Source: Paracyclopina nana (Eukaryota > Arthropoda > Copepoda > Cyclopoida > Cyclopettidae). Taken from it: a stretch of DNA of 64,000 nt. Positions 43,301 through 57,300 of the stretch are shown piece after piece (position 1 is the stretch's first letter; every line of letters begins with the position of its first letter). The stretch is taken from positions 2,242,001 through 2,306,000 of the forward strand of contig JAGUCH010000009.1 of the NCBI GenBank assembly GCA_019096065.1, in the 5' to 3' direction. Under the pieces are notes generated by a model. It did no database searches. It was not told the DNA's origin and was given only the letters and a program-made list of their open reading frames with translations. The position numbers and the translations under genes are program-made.

Positions 43301-46300
43301 TTGGTATTAGCGACCTTTTCCACGCTTTGACGCCCATCCATCAACTTGATCAAAACGTTGTGCGATTTCAAAGTTGCCAAACGAAATGCGCAACATTAAA
43401 GCAGTGAAAAAGTGCGAACTTCCTGCTTTTTTAAGGGCTTGAATTTAATAACAACAAGGCGTGTATTTAATGCAAAATATTCAAGGCTCAAAGTGATTTG
43501 CGCACCATCACAGCATTTTTTGCTAAATTATCGCCGATATTATAATGTGCATTTCCGTCGGAGCGAACAAGTTGCAAAAGTAAGCGGAGATTTCAACGCG
43601 CGGCTAGATGCGTTAGCGTTTCGTAAAGCGTAGTGACATTTAAAATCGAGAATGAAGTTAATGAGCTTTGAATAGCCGAGAGAAAATCGTGAGTAAAGAT
43701 CTCGAAGACTCGATCAACTATTTTAGGCACGGAATAAAGTTTTTTTAGGCTGGTATAGATGAACGGGGCTCACAAGCCCATATCATGTACGGTTCAATGA
43801 CTAGCAAAGACTGAAGGACATGAGTTGGCATAATTTGCGTAAAAAAGGAAAAAATCAGCAAAATAGTGTTTTATACCCTAACGTCTTGACCATGAAATGG
43901 GATTTGTACCCCCAAAATCAGGAAGATTCCTTAAGATGAATATCAAGTTTTCGCAATCAAAAGTAAGTGAGGAAAATCCGGGTATGATTGCGTTGCAAAA
44001 TGAATAACTGCTTTTGTGGAGATCAAACACGATTGGTATATACAATTGTAACTTCCTTCTCTATTTTTATCAAAAGAATTTCCGTGTTAGCATAGAGACT
44101 AGACCATGTTGCATTTTTGCATTTGCACCTCCTTTTGGCACTAAAAATCTTAATAATGACTGACGTTGGCTGTCAAGTCAGCCCCAAAAAAGCAACATGA
44201 AGAATGCCAGCCTCATAAAGGGAATGGAGCATTAATTTTCCCCTTGCAGCAGCAACTTTGAATGACTTTTGTAATGGGATCCAAGGACTTGCCAAAATTT
44301 AACCATATAGATATCTAAGCCAGAACAAAAGAGCCTTAATGAAGCCATCTCAAGTGTAAAAAGAACCTTTTTAACTGACCTGATGAAAAGACTCTGCTAT
44401 TGTGGCTGTAAAATTACAACATTTCCTACATGGTATCTGAAAATCTGAGCAGAAACCTTGGGCCCGGATTTTTGACGATTTTCCCAGGTTCCGCCCACTG
44501 TGCTCAGCAAGGAATGGTTTGCATCACACATCATTGAGAATTTGCCTTTTAGTGGGAGAAGAAGTGTCGAACTGAAGATTATCCTAGGCGTAATTCTTTC
44601 ATGCTCAATCTCGCCCACAAAAGAGCAAACTTTCAAAAAAAAAAGCTCGTTTTGGCCACCTAGTGAGCAAAAAGAGAGTTTGCACCTTTGAACGGGTCAG
44701 TTTTCAAGCCTTTGCAGGAATTCCAGCAATTTGCACAACTCCAAGCATTCAGGCCGCTAGTTAAGCGCAAATAAGTGGTCAAATGCGTCAAAGTCAAAGC
44801 CTCATGCTGCCTAGCCTTTGTGTGATCTAAAGCCTAAATTGACACGTGGCTTTTAGATGAAACATCTGCCCCTGTTTTGAGTTGCTGCTGCTGCTATTTT
44901 AGCCCTCATCTGATCGTTTTTATAAAGTTTCCAACGGCCAACACATTCCAGCCCACTGTGTATGTGCGATTCAGCTGCATTCTTCAACGTTCACCTATAC
45001 GAAATTCCTCACTCATAGGAGCGCTAGCTGCTGCTTGAATATTTTATGGCCCAAATTGATATAATTGTCAGGCCATCACGAGTTTCACCTTTTTATGCAA
45101 ATCTCCATGCTAAATAAGCAGTTATTCACGAGAGATTGAATTTAATGGGCTCTAGAAACGAGCCATTCTCTTCGCAGTAATTATTGAGCCTTTCAATGCA
45201 TCAGCATTATAGGATCACAGAAAGCTATATAAATTAAGGGCCTAAGAATCTCAAATATTTGAGATAGTAGACTGCAAGTCATCCCTTTATTGGCTCAGCT
45301 GAGGAAAAAAACGAACCAAGAAAACTAGCTTCGCTTTGAATAGGACACACATTTTAAAGGGCATCCATCCCTTCGCTATGGCAGTTCACTGAGGGAATGA
45401 TTGGTGAGGATAAGCAATCTAGGAATGCCAGGCATGAAGGGGTTGTTCTGAGTCCCAGGGTGACGAGGAATTCAATGCTGTTACACAATCTTCTTCTTGC
45501 CTATTATTGTACACATTTGTTCTTGTCATCTGATTTAAATGTCACCATTAGTCCTTTGGAAGGACACCCCGCATGACAAAAAAAGAAAATCGGTCCCTAA
45601 ACTCATTCTGTCCGACCTAACTGCTGATAGCGATCTAGAATTGCAAATTGCCATTAACCCATCTTTTTGGGGGGACCGGCCGCTCTACCCCTCTTCCAAT
45701 GGTCAATTTTCAGTGCTTCAACAGCAATATTTGCACTTCTCCAGCGTGAAATTCAAAATCAAAACAAATTACCGCGGACAGATTCTACGCATTTGCAGCG
45801 TACAGCTGCGTAGAATTGTTCCAGTGATAGGAATTTCTTGGTGCTGCATTTTCATCAGGATAAAAATAGCAAACTAGTGCAACGAAAAAAGCAAATTTAT
45901 GAGGGCGGAAACGAAGCTAAAATTGGAATATGAATTGATAAAGGCTCAAAAAGGAAAGCGTTGAAGATCACGAAGGGTATAGTTATCACACATTTTTTGC
46001 GGTCAAATCCAAAAATGTCGAGCACTTGAGATCAATAAATCTGAGCTTTTCAAGGATATACAATATATGCTACAATTTTGATGGTTGGATGAAAAAAGGG
46101 GGATTTATTTGAATCGGTCACGAATTCAGGTTGTAACTCTTCAATTCAAAGCAGGAACGCGGATCTTTCCCATTTTTATTTCAATTTTTAGCCCCTTACT
46201 CTTTGTGCAAGAGGCTATTTATTGAGAGGGGGTAAATCCAAGAATTGAAAGAGTTCTCATGTCCTTTTTCCTGACATTATCACTTCGAACAGAAAGCCTG

Positions 46301-48059
46301 ATCTTGACTAGGAAAAATGAAGTTGACCCTGGGGTCATCTCGGTCTATTTTTGTTCCCTCATTCTATCAAACTTTCCCTATTTAATACGAATAATTGATG
46401 GCATCATTGCAATCAATGCCTTAATGGGCAATTTAAGTTTAGTAGCTATTTTTTTCTTTGTTTACTTTTTCAACGGGTCATGGCGTGGCACGCCACGTGG
46501 GACAACAGCTGACCACTCTCAAATTTCCAGCTAGCTGGGAATTTAAAAGCTCATGATAAATATCAACTATTCAAAAGGCTGCATCTAGTTAAGTCATCTT
46601 TCATGATGAAGAGCACTAATGGTGGTTTTTAAATTCCCCTTCCATTGTTGCTCAGTGCACACATCCAGAGACTTGTGTGAAAAATGGTCATCCTTGGAGT
46701 TTTCCCAAATTGGGTGAAAGTACTACATCTATTCAAAAATGAGCCATAAGTCAAGTGGGTGAAGTCAGTCAGTTTCCAGGGGTTTAAACAAAGGCTAGCT
46801 AATTATTATGAAAAAATTCTAATTCACGCAACAGGGAAGCCTGACTTATTGCACCTCATTTTGGACAGAATGATGGTAGATTCCTAGGAATTGACAGGCA
46901 AGGATCATATCCTGTTGCTTGTTGTTTCTTGCCCTTATCATCTGCAAATGACATAATGGCTTTCAAGATAAAATGATCATATTTAATTTTTTCTTTTTGA
47001 TAAAGAACACACTTGAAGTAGTTTATTTATCAGCTTCAGTAAATTATAGAATGGTAGCCCCATTTTAAAAGCTCTTATCATGTTTCAAGATCAGTGCCTG
47101 TCATGCCATTTGTGTTTTACATATTTAGTAAAAAAATTCAATGTTGACCTACTATTTTGGCCACTATCATCACACGATGGTGGTGAGAGAAAGAAATTGT
47201 TGAGATGGATATCAAATCATCACATGACTTGTCTCACATTTAAGGCTGCAATAATTCAGGCTCCCTGCGAAGCCAGACAAAGAGCATGAAAATGGTAACC
47301 CTGAATAGGATGATGTTACCATTTCTTACCCTTAACTTATTTCCTTAACCCTCGACATAAAATCTCTCAAGATCCAAGAACAATAGCACAGTATCATAAA
47401 ATTGATTTAATATTGAGTCATCTTGATCTCACAAGCTCATAAAGAGAAATAGGAAATTCCCAGTTTTCCCAAAGCATTTTTAGATGACAAAAATTTGTCA
47501 GATGTTGGATGGAACAAAAGCTCATTTGAGTTCCCATCCTTAAAAAGGGATTGCTAAGGTCATCTAATAGATGGTAGTGCCTTATCTATCTCGAGTTATG
47601 CTAAATGATGTAATTTGTCAAATCAACTGGCTGCAGCACGACTTAGATAGGGTTCAATTGGCCGATAGCATTGACTAGAGTTAAAGTGTGTCCACCATAG
47701 CCATTTCGTGACTTGGTCTAATTGGTCAATCTAGCGAATTTCTCGCTTTTGAAAAAAAGAGTGCCATTCACACTTTCTTGTATAGCCAGTAGTAAATCCA
47801 AAATTAAGTTGAAAATCTGGATGTCCAAATAACTTGTTTTCCAAGGCCCTTCAAGCTGAGTACTGTTAGGTAATATCAGATAATTCACATCTGATCCACT
47901 CCTTTTCCATCACAAGGGGGGAACCCACGACGTGAAATATGATGGCTTACCTTGAGTAGATGGGAGACCCAGAGGAATTCCGAACTGGTAAATCCTGAAA
48001 AATTAACTTGTTGTACTCTAACTCAATAAGGCAAAAGGTGTCACCAGCATGTCATTTAC
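40354..48059. other. Intergenic or intronic DNA right of the element
   Basis: No exon could be supported, although the minus-strand gene at 48060-60125 must continue somewhere to the left. CAG/CTG trinucleotide tracts occur near 41649-41665, 41887 and 44883. Open frames at 43114-43380 (minus) and 45539-45877 (plus) have no convincing splice sites or homology. Confidence 0.45.
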
Positions 48060-48300
48060 CTGGATCAAATCCGGCTCGGTCTCCGGCTGAGGAAATATGA
48101 CTTTTCGCTCAGGAAGAAAATGGACATAATTGGACAAATTATCTTCGGTGAGTAGGATGCTTTTTGCACCAGGCATTGTCGGCTCAACAATGGCGCTGGA
48201 ATTGGCATTCCGGACATGATGCCGAGTTGACAATTCGTTCAAGTCCACGTAGATGCTGTTACCACAATATTCCAAAAAGTTGTCACTAGCACGATTTTTC
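48060..48300 (-). CDS. Internal exon (80 codons) of the second host gene
   Basis: The acceptor is CCTTTTTTGCAG and the donor ATCCAG|GTAAATG. It joins in frame to the exon at 48414-48755 across a 113-base intron. The encoded segment includes FLEYCGNSIYVDLNELSTRH and ends in phase 0. Confidence 0.65.
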
Positions 48301-51300
48301 CTGCAAAAAAGGTGAGTCGCGTCACTCAACTGAGTAATCGAGTCAGCTGCTCAGCTGAGCTCAGGCTGAGGTGCGGATCGAGCTGAAGGAACAAGCCAGA
48401 AGTTTTTGTTTACCTTTTCCAATCTCGCGAAGTTCGTTCGGATTCTCTTCTATGAATAGATGTGGAAGAGCCTCTTTTCTCCTGCGGCTGTGATGCGAGC
48501 TTCTCTCGCTTTTTCAGCTCACTTGACCGGCCGGCGTGAAAACTGTGCGACCGGCCGGCTTGAGTGCCAGCTTTTTTCACAGGAGCTTTTTCCTCCAATT
48601 CAGGATTTCCAGTTAAACTTGAGCCACTGCTTCTTCTTTGCCTGCTTTCACTGGTCCTTGATTTGCTGAGGTTCCGGAGAAGCTTGGCAGCATTTTGAAG
48701 ACGAGTCGATTCTCTTCGCTCAACTGGCTTCCTCACTGGCTCAGGTGCCTCTTTTCTGTAAAATAAAATAACATTTGCATTGTTTGTTGTATACGATTCA
48801 AAGCTTTAATTGGCCGGTCAATTTAGTTAATTACAATAACCAAGCTAGACCTACCAAAAAAGCATGTAAAGTCACGACACCCATTTACAAGTTGGTGAAC
48901 TCGGCGTAATGCAAAAGCCTAAGTCTGTGTTGTAGTTCCATTTTTCTCTTATAGAGGGCGCTTCGGGATGCAATCGCTACACTCAGTGCAACTCAAGCGC
49001 CCTCTATACTTCATTATATGAACTACCAATTTCCTTCGCAACTTCCTTAAGTTAGTTTTTACAGCCTTCTTTATCCAGTACATTGAAATGTCATTTTAAC
49101 GTAAAAAAAGCTTTAAAAGTCTTTTTCTGCGGAGCTTTTAAATATTGCATACAGGAAAGTTTCTCTATGCAGCCATGAATTATCGCCCGCGCTTTTTCCC
49201 CAAATTGATTACAGTTGGTTGAATTAAGTACTAAATTCTAATGGTTAAATGGCAAGGTATTCAGAATGAGTTTCAATGCGGAAATGTGATAAAATTTCCA
49301 TGAAATGAGCTCATTGTGCACGAAATTAAAAGAAGTGTTATCCAACGACAACAATGGAGTGCTGACCTTGCTTCTTGCATGGAAATGCTTGTAATTAATG
49401 CAAAACTTTCAGTCATTTCCGATTAACTTAATGAATACCCCACCAGAAGCTCCGATCCGTCAATAATCACGAGAAAGTGAAATCATGAAATTATAGTTAT
49501 TTATTTCGAGCTGGGGCACGTAAAGTAGGGTCATTAAATAGCTGAGCGAGGATTTTAAAATGGGAAAACTCGAGTACAGCTTTACTAGCCCGAGCCTGCG
49601 AGGGCTGTAATTGTACGAGTGTTTTTCCATTTTAAAATCCGAGGTCAGCTATTTAATGACCCAATTTTACGTGCCCCAGCTCAAAATATACAATTTTATA
49701 TACTGTAATACGATTTTCGAGTGTTTTAATGAAGTTACCGGCCTGCCCCATGCCCTAGAAAATGCTGCTCGGTTTTTATGCTATGTATCACTGGCTCTCA
49801 TCAGCTAGCATCCAGTGGTTTGAGAGCAATAAAATAGACTTTTAAATTGCATTTTATGTGAATTGCACCTATGGCATAGTGGTTAGAGGGCTTGGCTCTT
49901 GATTCCGCAGTCTAGGGTTCAAACCCCAGTCATTCCTCAATTTTTTTTGTTTCTTTATCTGACTTAAATTATGTTTTAGTCCTATACATAGCATGCAATT
50001 TTCATGGTGTCACCATAGCTCAGTGGCAAGAGTATTGGAATGCTGATCCAACTGGCTGAGGTTCAAATCTTGGATGATTCTCTCTTTTTTTTACCTTCTT
50101 TGAAATGTTGATTAGTTTCATGGAATATGAGGGGCATTAAACTACTTAAAATCCCTCAAATTTGATTCCAGGGACGTTAAGTATTTAATATCCCCCAAAT
50201 TGCTTAGAAAGAACTGTGATATAAAAGAGCTGAGTCGGATCGGTAAACTGAATTATAACACGAGGAAATCGTATTACAGTATATAAAATCTTTTTCGGGG
50301 GCCATTTTCTCTCTCCAGCAACAGAAGAATGACAACAACACAAGAAGTGAATGCAACAACAAGCTGATGAGAAATATTCCATATGTTGCACCAGAGACAC
50401 AAATTGTGCCCTCGGGTACCTTATTAGTACCATAAAAGCCGCGTTTTCTTACAACAAAGCTCCATTGAAATGTAAAAACAAGAAATCCTCATCTGAAAAT
50501 AATTGCGGTGATCGGAATATCTCTCTGCTGCCATGCTCATGTGTGATGAAAAATCACTTGAAGCGAGAAATTATAATTTCCTTGGGGGAGGTTTTTTTCC
50601 ACTTCGTCATCTACCTGTGAAAAGTTCGAAAGGTCACTGATCCAATAACAGTCCACATACGATTATTGCACTATTCTTCCTGTATGCACTTGACTTTATT
50701 TTGCACCATAAATGAATGCTTGCTTCAAAGTTCACTCCTTCTACCATCGTCTATTGCAAATAGCTACCACAGGTGGCGCTTTTTATGGCACAGGCTGGAC
50801 GGCCACGTGGGCAGAATGGGCCGGCAAAATCAATTGTTTTTGTTTTTTTCCACACTTCTTGACTAAATTCCATTCTTGCCAGCTGTAGCTATTTTGAATC
50901 CGAATATCTCCTGCATATTTCAAATACAGTCACGATTTGAGTTTGTTGCCTATTATTGAAAAAACCTCCTCGAGTCAGGAGGAAGACTTTCTACGAAGAT
51001 TGTGTGAAAATAGCCATTTCTTAGCATGATGCATGAAAATTAGAGGGCAGCATCAGTCAGAAGAAAATTGTAAGGACTTTTTCCAGAGTAATTGGATTTC
51101 AAATTTCAATCTCGTTTTTTTGTGAAATTATGTCACGAACCTTTAGGTGAGTTGAAAAGTCATGTCAGCAAATGAAAGAAATCTATCTTATTTTCAGGTA
51201 ACAGCAAAAGTCACCCTTTTTCATGAAGTAGTAAAACTCTCCTTGGAAGAAAAAGAGAAAGTACTTGAGATTGCAAATCATTTTGGCCAAGATTGTAATC

Positions 51301-54300
51301 TCAACAATTCATGTTTTGATAGAGTTCAAAAGGTTTCTTCAACTACTTCTTCAACAACCACAACTGTGTGTGTATATACCCTTCTTTCGAAACGTGATTT
51401 ACTGCAAATTATTGGCTGAATACATGCGAAATCCAATTAATGATGCCTTTTATTCCTGACAATGCAAAGAGTTGCGAAACCGAAGGATGCATAAGATGAG
51501 GGCAAAAAGCGATCCCATATCTTTGCTCTGTTCGCTCGGTTAATCCAAGGCATCTTGAAAAAGAAATTTCAGATCCTTGCTCATTTCCGCAATGTCCCAG
51601 GCCAAAATTAGAGGAATTGCAACATCTTCATACTGAAGAAGCCATGGTGTCAAGTATCTGGTAGCTCTGCTCAAATGAAATCAAGGCAATAAAATCGCGC
51701 AATTTCTCCATCTGCACACGAATAATGATGACTTCCTTTGAAGCAGCAGCAGCAGCAGCCCAGAAAAGGCTAATAAAATTATATTGCGGCTGGTGCCAAT
51801 TTTCGGAGCAGCACATGCAAAAAGTGAAAATCCCAGATACGTACCGTAAAATCCCATCATTGCATTGTGGGCTTTAAATGTAATTGAAAGGAGCCATTTT
51901 TCAGGTCGTGCGAGCTCCCAAAATGGCGCACAAATACGTACGCAAAATCGGCTCATTTTACGCAATAGGAAAATAGAGTTTATGGATGATAAAGGAAGGA
52001 AAATATCGGAGGTTTTCATTAGAAGTGACATTCTTGTTATCAATGAAAACAGATGGCAGAAAGGTGCACAGTGGGGCCACTAAATAACTCTTACTCACAA
52101 AGATTAGGATCAAAAAATTTCCCTCTAATTGACTTTTCAAAGTAGGGCACTAAATAGTGTTTTTGCAGCCAAAAAATCACAAACCTAAAACTCCTTCACG
52201 GCAGAGAATCATGAATTTCTTGTCCAGCTTCTAAAAATGGAAAATCTCGTAACTGTTGTTGCTTTTCTTGTGGTTAACTGGTTTGATTAGCTATGAGAAT
52301 GAAGACAATATGGTCCATTTTTGTACGTAAAAAAACTAGTCAAAATCCGGACTTGGATGCTGCGGTTGAAAATGGCGAATGGTTGCTTTTTTATTGAGCT
52401 GTGGCATTTAGGTTTTTACTGCAACCTTACCGGGGAAGATTCTCAGTTTTCGAGCGAGCGACACTTTTTTGGGCTTTGTTCACGACTCGCGTATCTTGAG
52501 TTTCCTCGTTTTCTCTCTAAGCGTGAATGCGTCTTTATTATGCAGTTTCCTGGAACAGCCTAGCAGAATTTTACATGAGAACCCCCAACAAAATAATCCT
52601 GAATGTGGCCAACAATTGAGCAAATTGTGCCATTTCCGACCCTTCACTGAGTCTGTTTATTAATGATCTCAGTTTTTGCTGAGTACTTGGAAATCAGCTC
52701 ACGCACTCTCACGCAAAACAAAAACAAACTCAGCACGAGTTTTATTATTATCATCGCGTGATTATATGAGCTTTTGCTCTGATTGAAATTCCCTCCTGGA
52801 TTCTGTTGATTTTGCGATGGTTGTTTACTGATAGAGGCGGCCAAAAACCGGGCTTTTTCACATTTTACTAGCATACTTTTAATAATGTCATAATATAAGC
52901 ATGGCATTTGTGGCCCACGCAAATCTCAATCGTCCCCACCAGAAATTACAGCTCGAATTCGAAATTGACAATATTCTATCTTCGCATTCCTTAGTTTGAT
53001 AGATCCCCACCGCAGATGAAATATATCACAAAAGTCATATAGGAAATGAACTTAAGATGTCTGGTGGGGAATTAGAAGAGTGATGGATGTAGCGGGTAAA
53101 CTTTAGTGAAAGTGATGAGCGAAACGTGCTCGTAAAACTGAATCATTATCACAAGATCAATTTAAAAGCATATCCATAACATAGGGGGAATGAACTTTTA
53201 GAATATATTTTTTTAATTTTTAATACTTGCTTGGCTTACAGTGCAGCAGATGAAAAGATGGCTGCTAGCTGCTTGCATGATATCATCTTCATAAGACAAT
53301 GCACCAGTTGTTATACTCGCACAAAGCATTGAAGTAAAGGTGAAAATTCCCTCGCCCCGGCTCAAATGTTCCCATTAAAAAGGCATAAAATTCATTCACC
53401 ATTTTTGAGGATGCAGCTTCTCTTCCTAATGGCTTCATTTCCTGATTTCCTAATTCAAGGTGAGGAGCTCACAAGAAGATGATAAATTACATTTGGATAT
53501 GTACATCATATAATTTGCCTAAACTTTGCAATTAATTGCCTCCATAAATCTCATACTATATGCCTATAAAGCCTTATGGGATCTTAATTCAATGAACTTC
53601 CCACAGTGTGCAGCCACGGTATTTCCATCAATAAAAATGATAGCTTTGAAAGGCTGAGAATTCTGGGAACTCTCTAGCTAGCTTTGCTGGCAGACATGCA
53701 AAGAAGACAACATCAAAAAGCCTCAGGTGGTCAAGCAGCAGCTCCAAAAAAACTGTTGCCAAACTCAATTTTTAGGAGGACCTTGAAAAAAAAATCTGCA
53801 TTCAAACGGACGCACCGACTCCAATTTTGGCGGCGCGGTTCTCAGACAAAAATTATAGCTCAAGCTTTTTCGCCACGAAAAGAGGGGAAAAAACACACAC
53901 ACCAAATGGCAATCAGGCCAAGGAAAAAGTTGTGTATTGCAGATTTTTCTCCTACTGTGAAATTGCATTCCGAATTTTTGAGCTGGAAAAACAAAGGTTT
54001 TTCGACTTGGGAGATTTCAACGCGCGGAGTTAGTTGGAGCAATTAAAATCGAAATCTTGGACATATGCTCCCATTTTGAAGATTCATTTCCTGGTCTTTT
54101 TTGTTGTTTTCTCTTTTAGTTTGCTCATGAGTGTGTGAACAGTCAAAGTCATGGTGACTGAAATTCTTTTGCCGGAAGGGTACACGATGTTTGGTGCTGC
54201 TATGCACATAGGGGACACTAGCATATTATTGGCATAAATGCCACGAAACCATGCAGTTTTTCTCACATGATTAAAAGCATAATTTTGCAGAGGAAGTGAA

Positions 54301-57300
54301 CGCTTTTAAAAAATTGCTGCTTCTTACCAACCAATGCAAAGACGTGAATTTTCGTATAAAAGCATGTGACAAAAAAGCTAATCCGATTTCGTGAGAAAAT
54401 TCTGCTGCTCTTTTAATGGCTTTCTTACTGTTCTTCTTTGCCTTCTCGATTTTGAAGCGGAAAAGAAAACATTGACTCGAGCCAGGTCCCCTGATGCTTA
54501 AAGCCTCGTTACATTTTCATCTCAAAGTCACGACATGTAGAATCTAGTATAAAGCACAAGCCGCGGAAATTCACCCAATGCGCGAGTATATGCAGTTTTT
54601 GTGCGTAGGACATGCCACGACGATGAGGAAACAGCTTAGAGTCAATCCCAACATGTCAAGCTGCCTTTCTAATTTTTTTAGATCTAACTTATAAAAAAGA
54701 TGGGAATTTTAAAATGATACATTGAATATGTATCTATTCTGGTATTGATCAAGTAAGGTCGAGCTCAGAGCTCGATTTTGCCAGGAAAAGTGGATCATCT
54801 AAAGGCTGCACGCACTTCTACAAAAATGACATCATGCAAAGATGGATGACCCGTCATAGCAGAGTTTTGACATCAGACATTTCCTATACAGCATAACGCA
54901 GATGCTCAAAAACTAAAAATGTTGCCAAGGATAGGTAGTTTTCATTTTGGTACATTGTATTAGCAAAATTACGAAAGATGACTTCTTTTCTTTGCCGTCA
55001 TCATTCAAGTCTTTCCAAGTTGCTTCACTATTAGCTAAAAAGTGTCTATCCATCATGTCTATCAAGATTTTCTTTTTAGACATTTTTCGTACATGACTTT
55101 TGACCCAACGACTCGGGGGTTGCCCGTAACTGTACAAGAGGAGATTTACATCTACTACGAGTTTTGCAAACTCCGTCAGGAACAAATCAGAAAAAAACCT
55201 CGCTTTTGTATTTTTTGTCAAGAAAAATTTGAGAGAGCAACAAAAAAGTATTAGCCAGCCCCATCTCGTAAGGCTATTCTTGACGGAACAAAAAGACATA
55301 AAATCACGAAATCTGTTCGTCATAACTGCGGCGGCGCTGCTATCACTAAAAGAGGGAACTAAAGTAGAAAGTAATGCAGATGCTGGAGCTAATGATTTCT
55401 AATATTATTCCCTAAGAATTTTTCATTTTAAAATGCATTTTTATCTTGGATATGATTATCAATTTATAATAACTTTATATATATATATAACTTTAACTTC
55501 AATAACATTGAATTTTCCAGCCCAGGCTTTAAAAACAGGAAGGGCTACTATCAGCATCTTTGCTACTTTTCTCATCTACTCTTTTAAATCCAATGTGGCT
55601 AATTTTTGCTGAAACTGTTTTGTTTTGAAGTCAGTGTTGCCAGATTTTTTTTAATTCTCAAAAGCTCTCTATTTTGGCGTTTTCTGTGAAACTCTGGCAA
55701 AAAATGAAATTGTTAATATTGATAAAATTCACAGTGTTCAATTTTTTTCGTCAGACGGGGTACCACAGTATAGTCCGACAGCTCATAGAAGTGAAGCTCA
55801 GCTAGTATGTCACCTTATATTATAGATCATCTTGGTATTAGCATGGTTTACAGTGGGTCATATTCAAACGCCCCACTGATGTACGTGAGAATTCTCTTCT
55901 GTGTTGTTTTCAACTTTGAAGGGGCAAGTTTGAGGGAATTTTCGTGAAGAGACCACCAACATCTTGGTAACATTTCACGCCCAATTGTCGACAGAAAAAC
56001 AACCTTTTCAAAGCTTGGATGGTCTAGATTTCTAATTTCAAACAATATGGTGGCAATTTCAAAGACAACTGCCGAAAGTTTTAGTCACAATGGTGGCAGA
56101 AAAATGTGTAGCAAAATACCAATGCAACCGTTTTCTTTAAGCAATTTAGCAATTAGGCTTCCACTTAGATTTCATATGATTTTTATTAGACAATAAACGT
56201 GGAAATCAGTAGCAGTGAAAATTTTATTCAAACGAATTTTTAATGTGAGAGCGTAAAAGTCCAATTCAGACTTGATTGCAATTTTGGCTGGCTGGAAAAA
56301 AAGCAAAAGCGCTGCAGCAAATTTTGTGCAGTTTTACGAGCCATAATAGTCTGGCAACGCTGTACGTACGTCTCACGTTTTTGCTGTTGTTGTTGTTGCT
56401 TAATGGCAACCACGGTCTAATTTCGCTCATGTCGTTATTGTTCTTTGTAATTTGGCCTGAGCCAAAAGGGGAAAACATTTTTTCGTAAAAAACCTCACTT
56501 TCCAGCTATTTTTCAAGAGAGAGAGAGGTCACATTTCAATTTTCCGGCGATCATCGATTCAATCTTTAAAAAGGGAAAGTTTGAGATGTTCCCATTCTCC
56601 GATTTGTCCATTTTTTCCTTCTTCTGCATTATTCATTGCTTCGCAAATTCAGGCCACGATTTTCAGAGATTCGCTGATTGCATGAAGAATTAGGAATTGC
56701 CCATCATCATCATGATCAATATCTCATTTTTGAACCGAATTAAAATTCGCCAAACGTTGCACGCGTTGCTGAGAATCTCCGGCAAAATCCGAGCGGAACT
56801 TTTATGGAGTCCAATCACGCAACCTCGAATTAGCCTCTTATAGCCAGAGGTAAGTTAACTGCTTTTTGCCTGCAAGGTAAAAGGGTGCTGTTGTTGGTGT
56901 GGTAGGTAGGAAATGCTATTTAAAAGTCACCCCTTTTTTGGCTGCTGTCTGAGCTTGAAAAGAGCATTGACTTCAGCTTCAAATTACAGGCTTGTTTCAG
57001 CTTGGGGAGCACTTCAGCTTCAAGCTGAGGTGAAGTAGTGTTGCGTTTTGGCTCGAGAGGTCACACATCCGCGAGGGCTAAGGCATGACTAATTTGGAAA
57101 AATACAAATAAACCACCACAGAGAGATCTGCAGCAGGAATTATTTTTCCAAACTCTGACTGCTTCCAATTTTGGCAAGAAAAACAATTGAGTAGGCTTAT
57201 CGTGATAATTGGGAGTGGCCATAAAGGAACTATTTGAAAATGCACTTATATCAAATGCAGATAATTACTGACCTTATAATAGCATTCCACCCCATGTGCA

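Larger units (their letters stand above)
49693..50289. mobile_element. 597-bp non-autonomous TIR element with two tRNA-like units
   Basis: Terminal inverted repeats of 31 bases lie at 49693-49723 and 50259-50289 (ATTTTATATACTGTAATACG inward) with few mismatches. There is no transposase frame. Two tRNA-like Pol III units lie inside, in the same orientation. No clear target duplication was seen, so the outer limits may extend into the hairpin on the left. Confidence 0.6.

Noticed and set aside
43114-43380. Possible exon on the minus strand
   Set aside because: The protein looks somewhat plausible, but there is no polypyrimidine tract or acceptor upstream, no phase match to the 48060 donor, and no recognised homology.
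45539-45877. 112-codon plus-strand frame
   Set aside because: No splice sites, poly(A) signal, neighbours or recognised domain; likely chance.
43587-54027. 17-base string GAGATTTCAACGCGCGG shared by 43587-43603 and 54011-54027
   Set aside because: Similarity does not extend beyond the string, so I cannot call it a repeat family; it may be a remnant of one.
54913-55323. 136-codon minus-strand frame with an overlapping plus-strand frame
   Set aside because: Neither strand shows a domain or splice context; both are probably random in AT-rich DNA.
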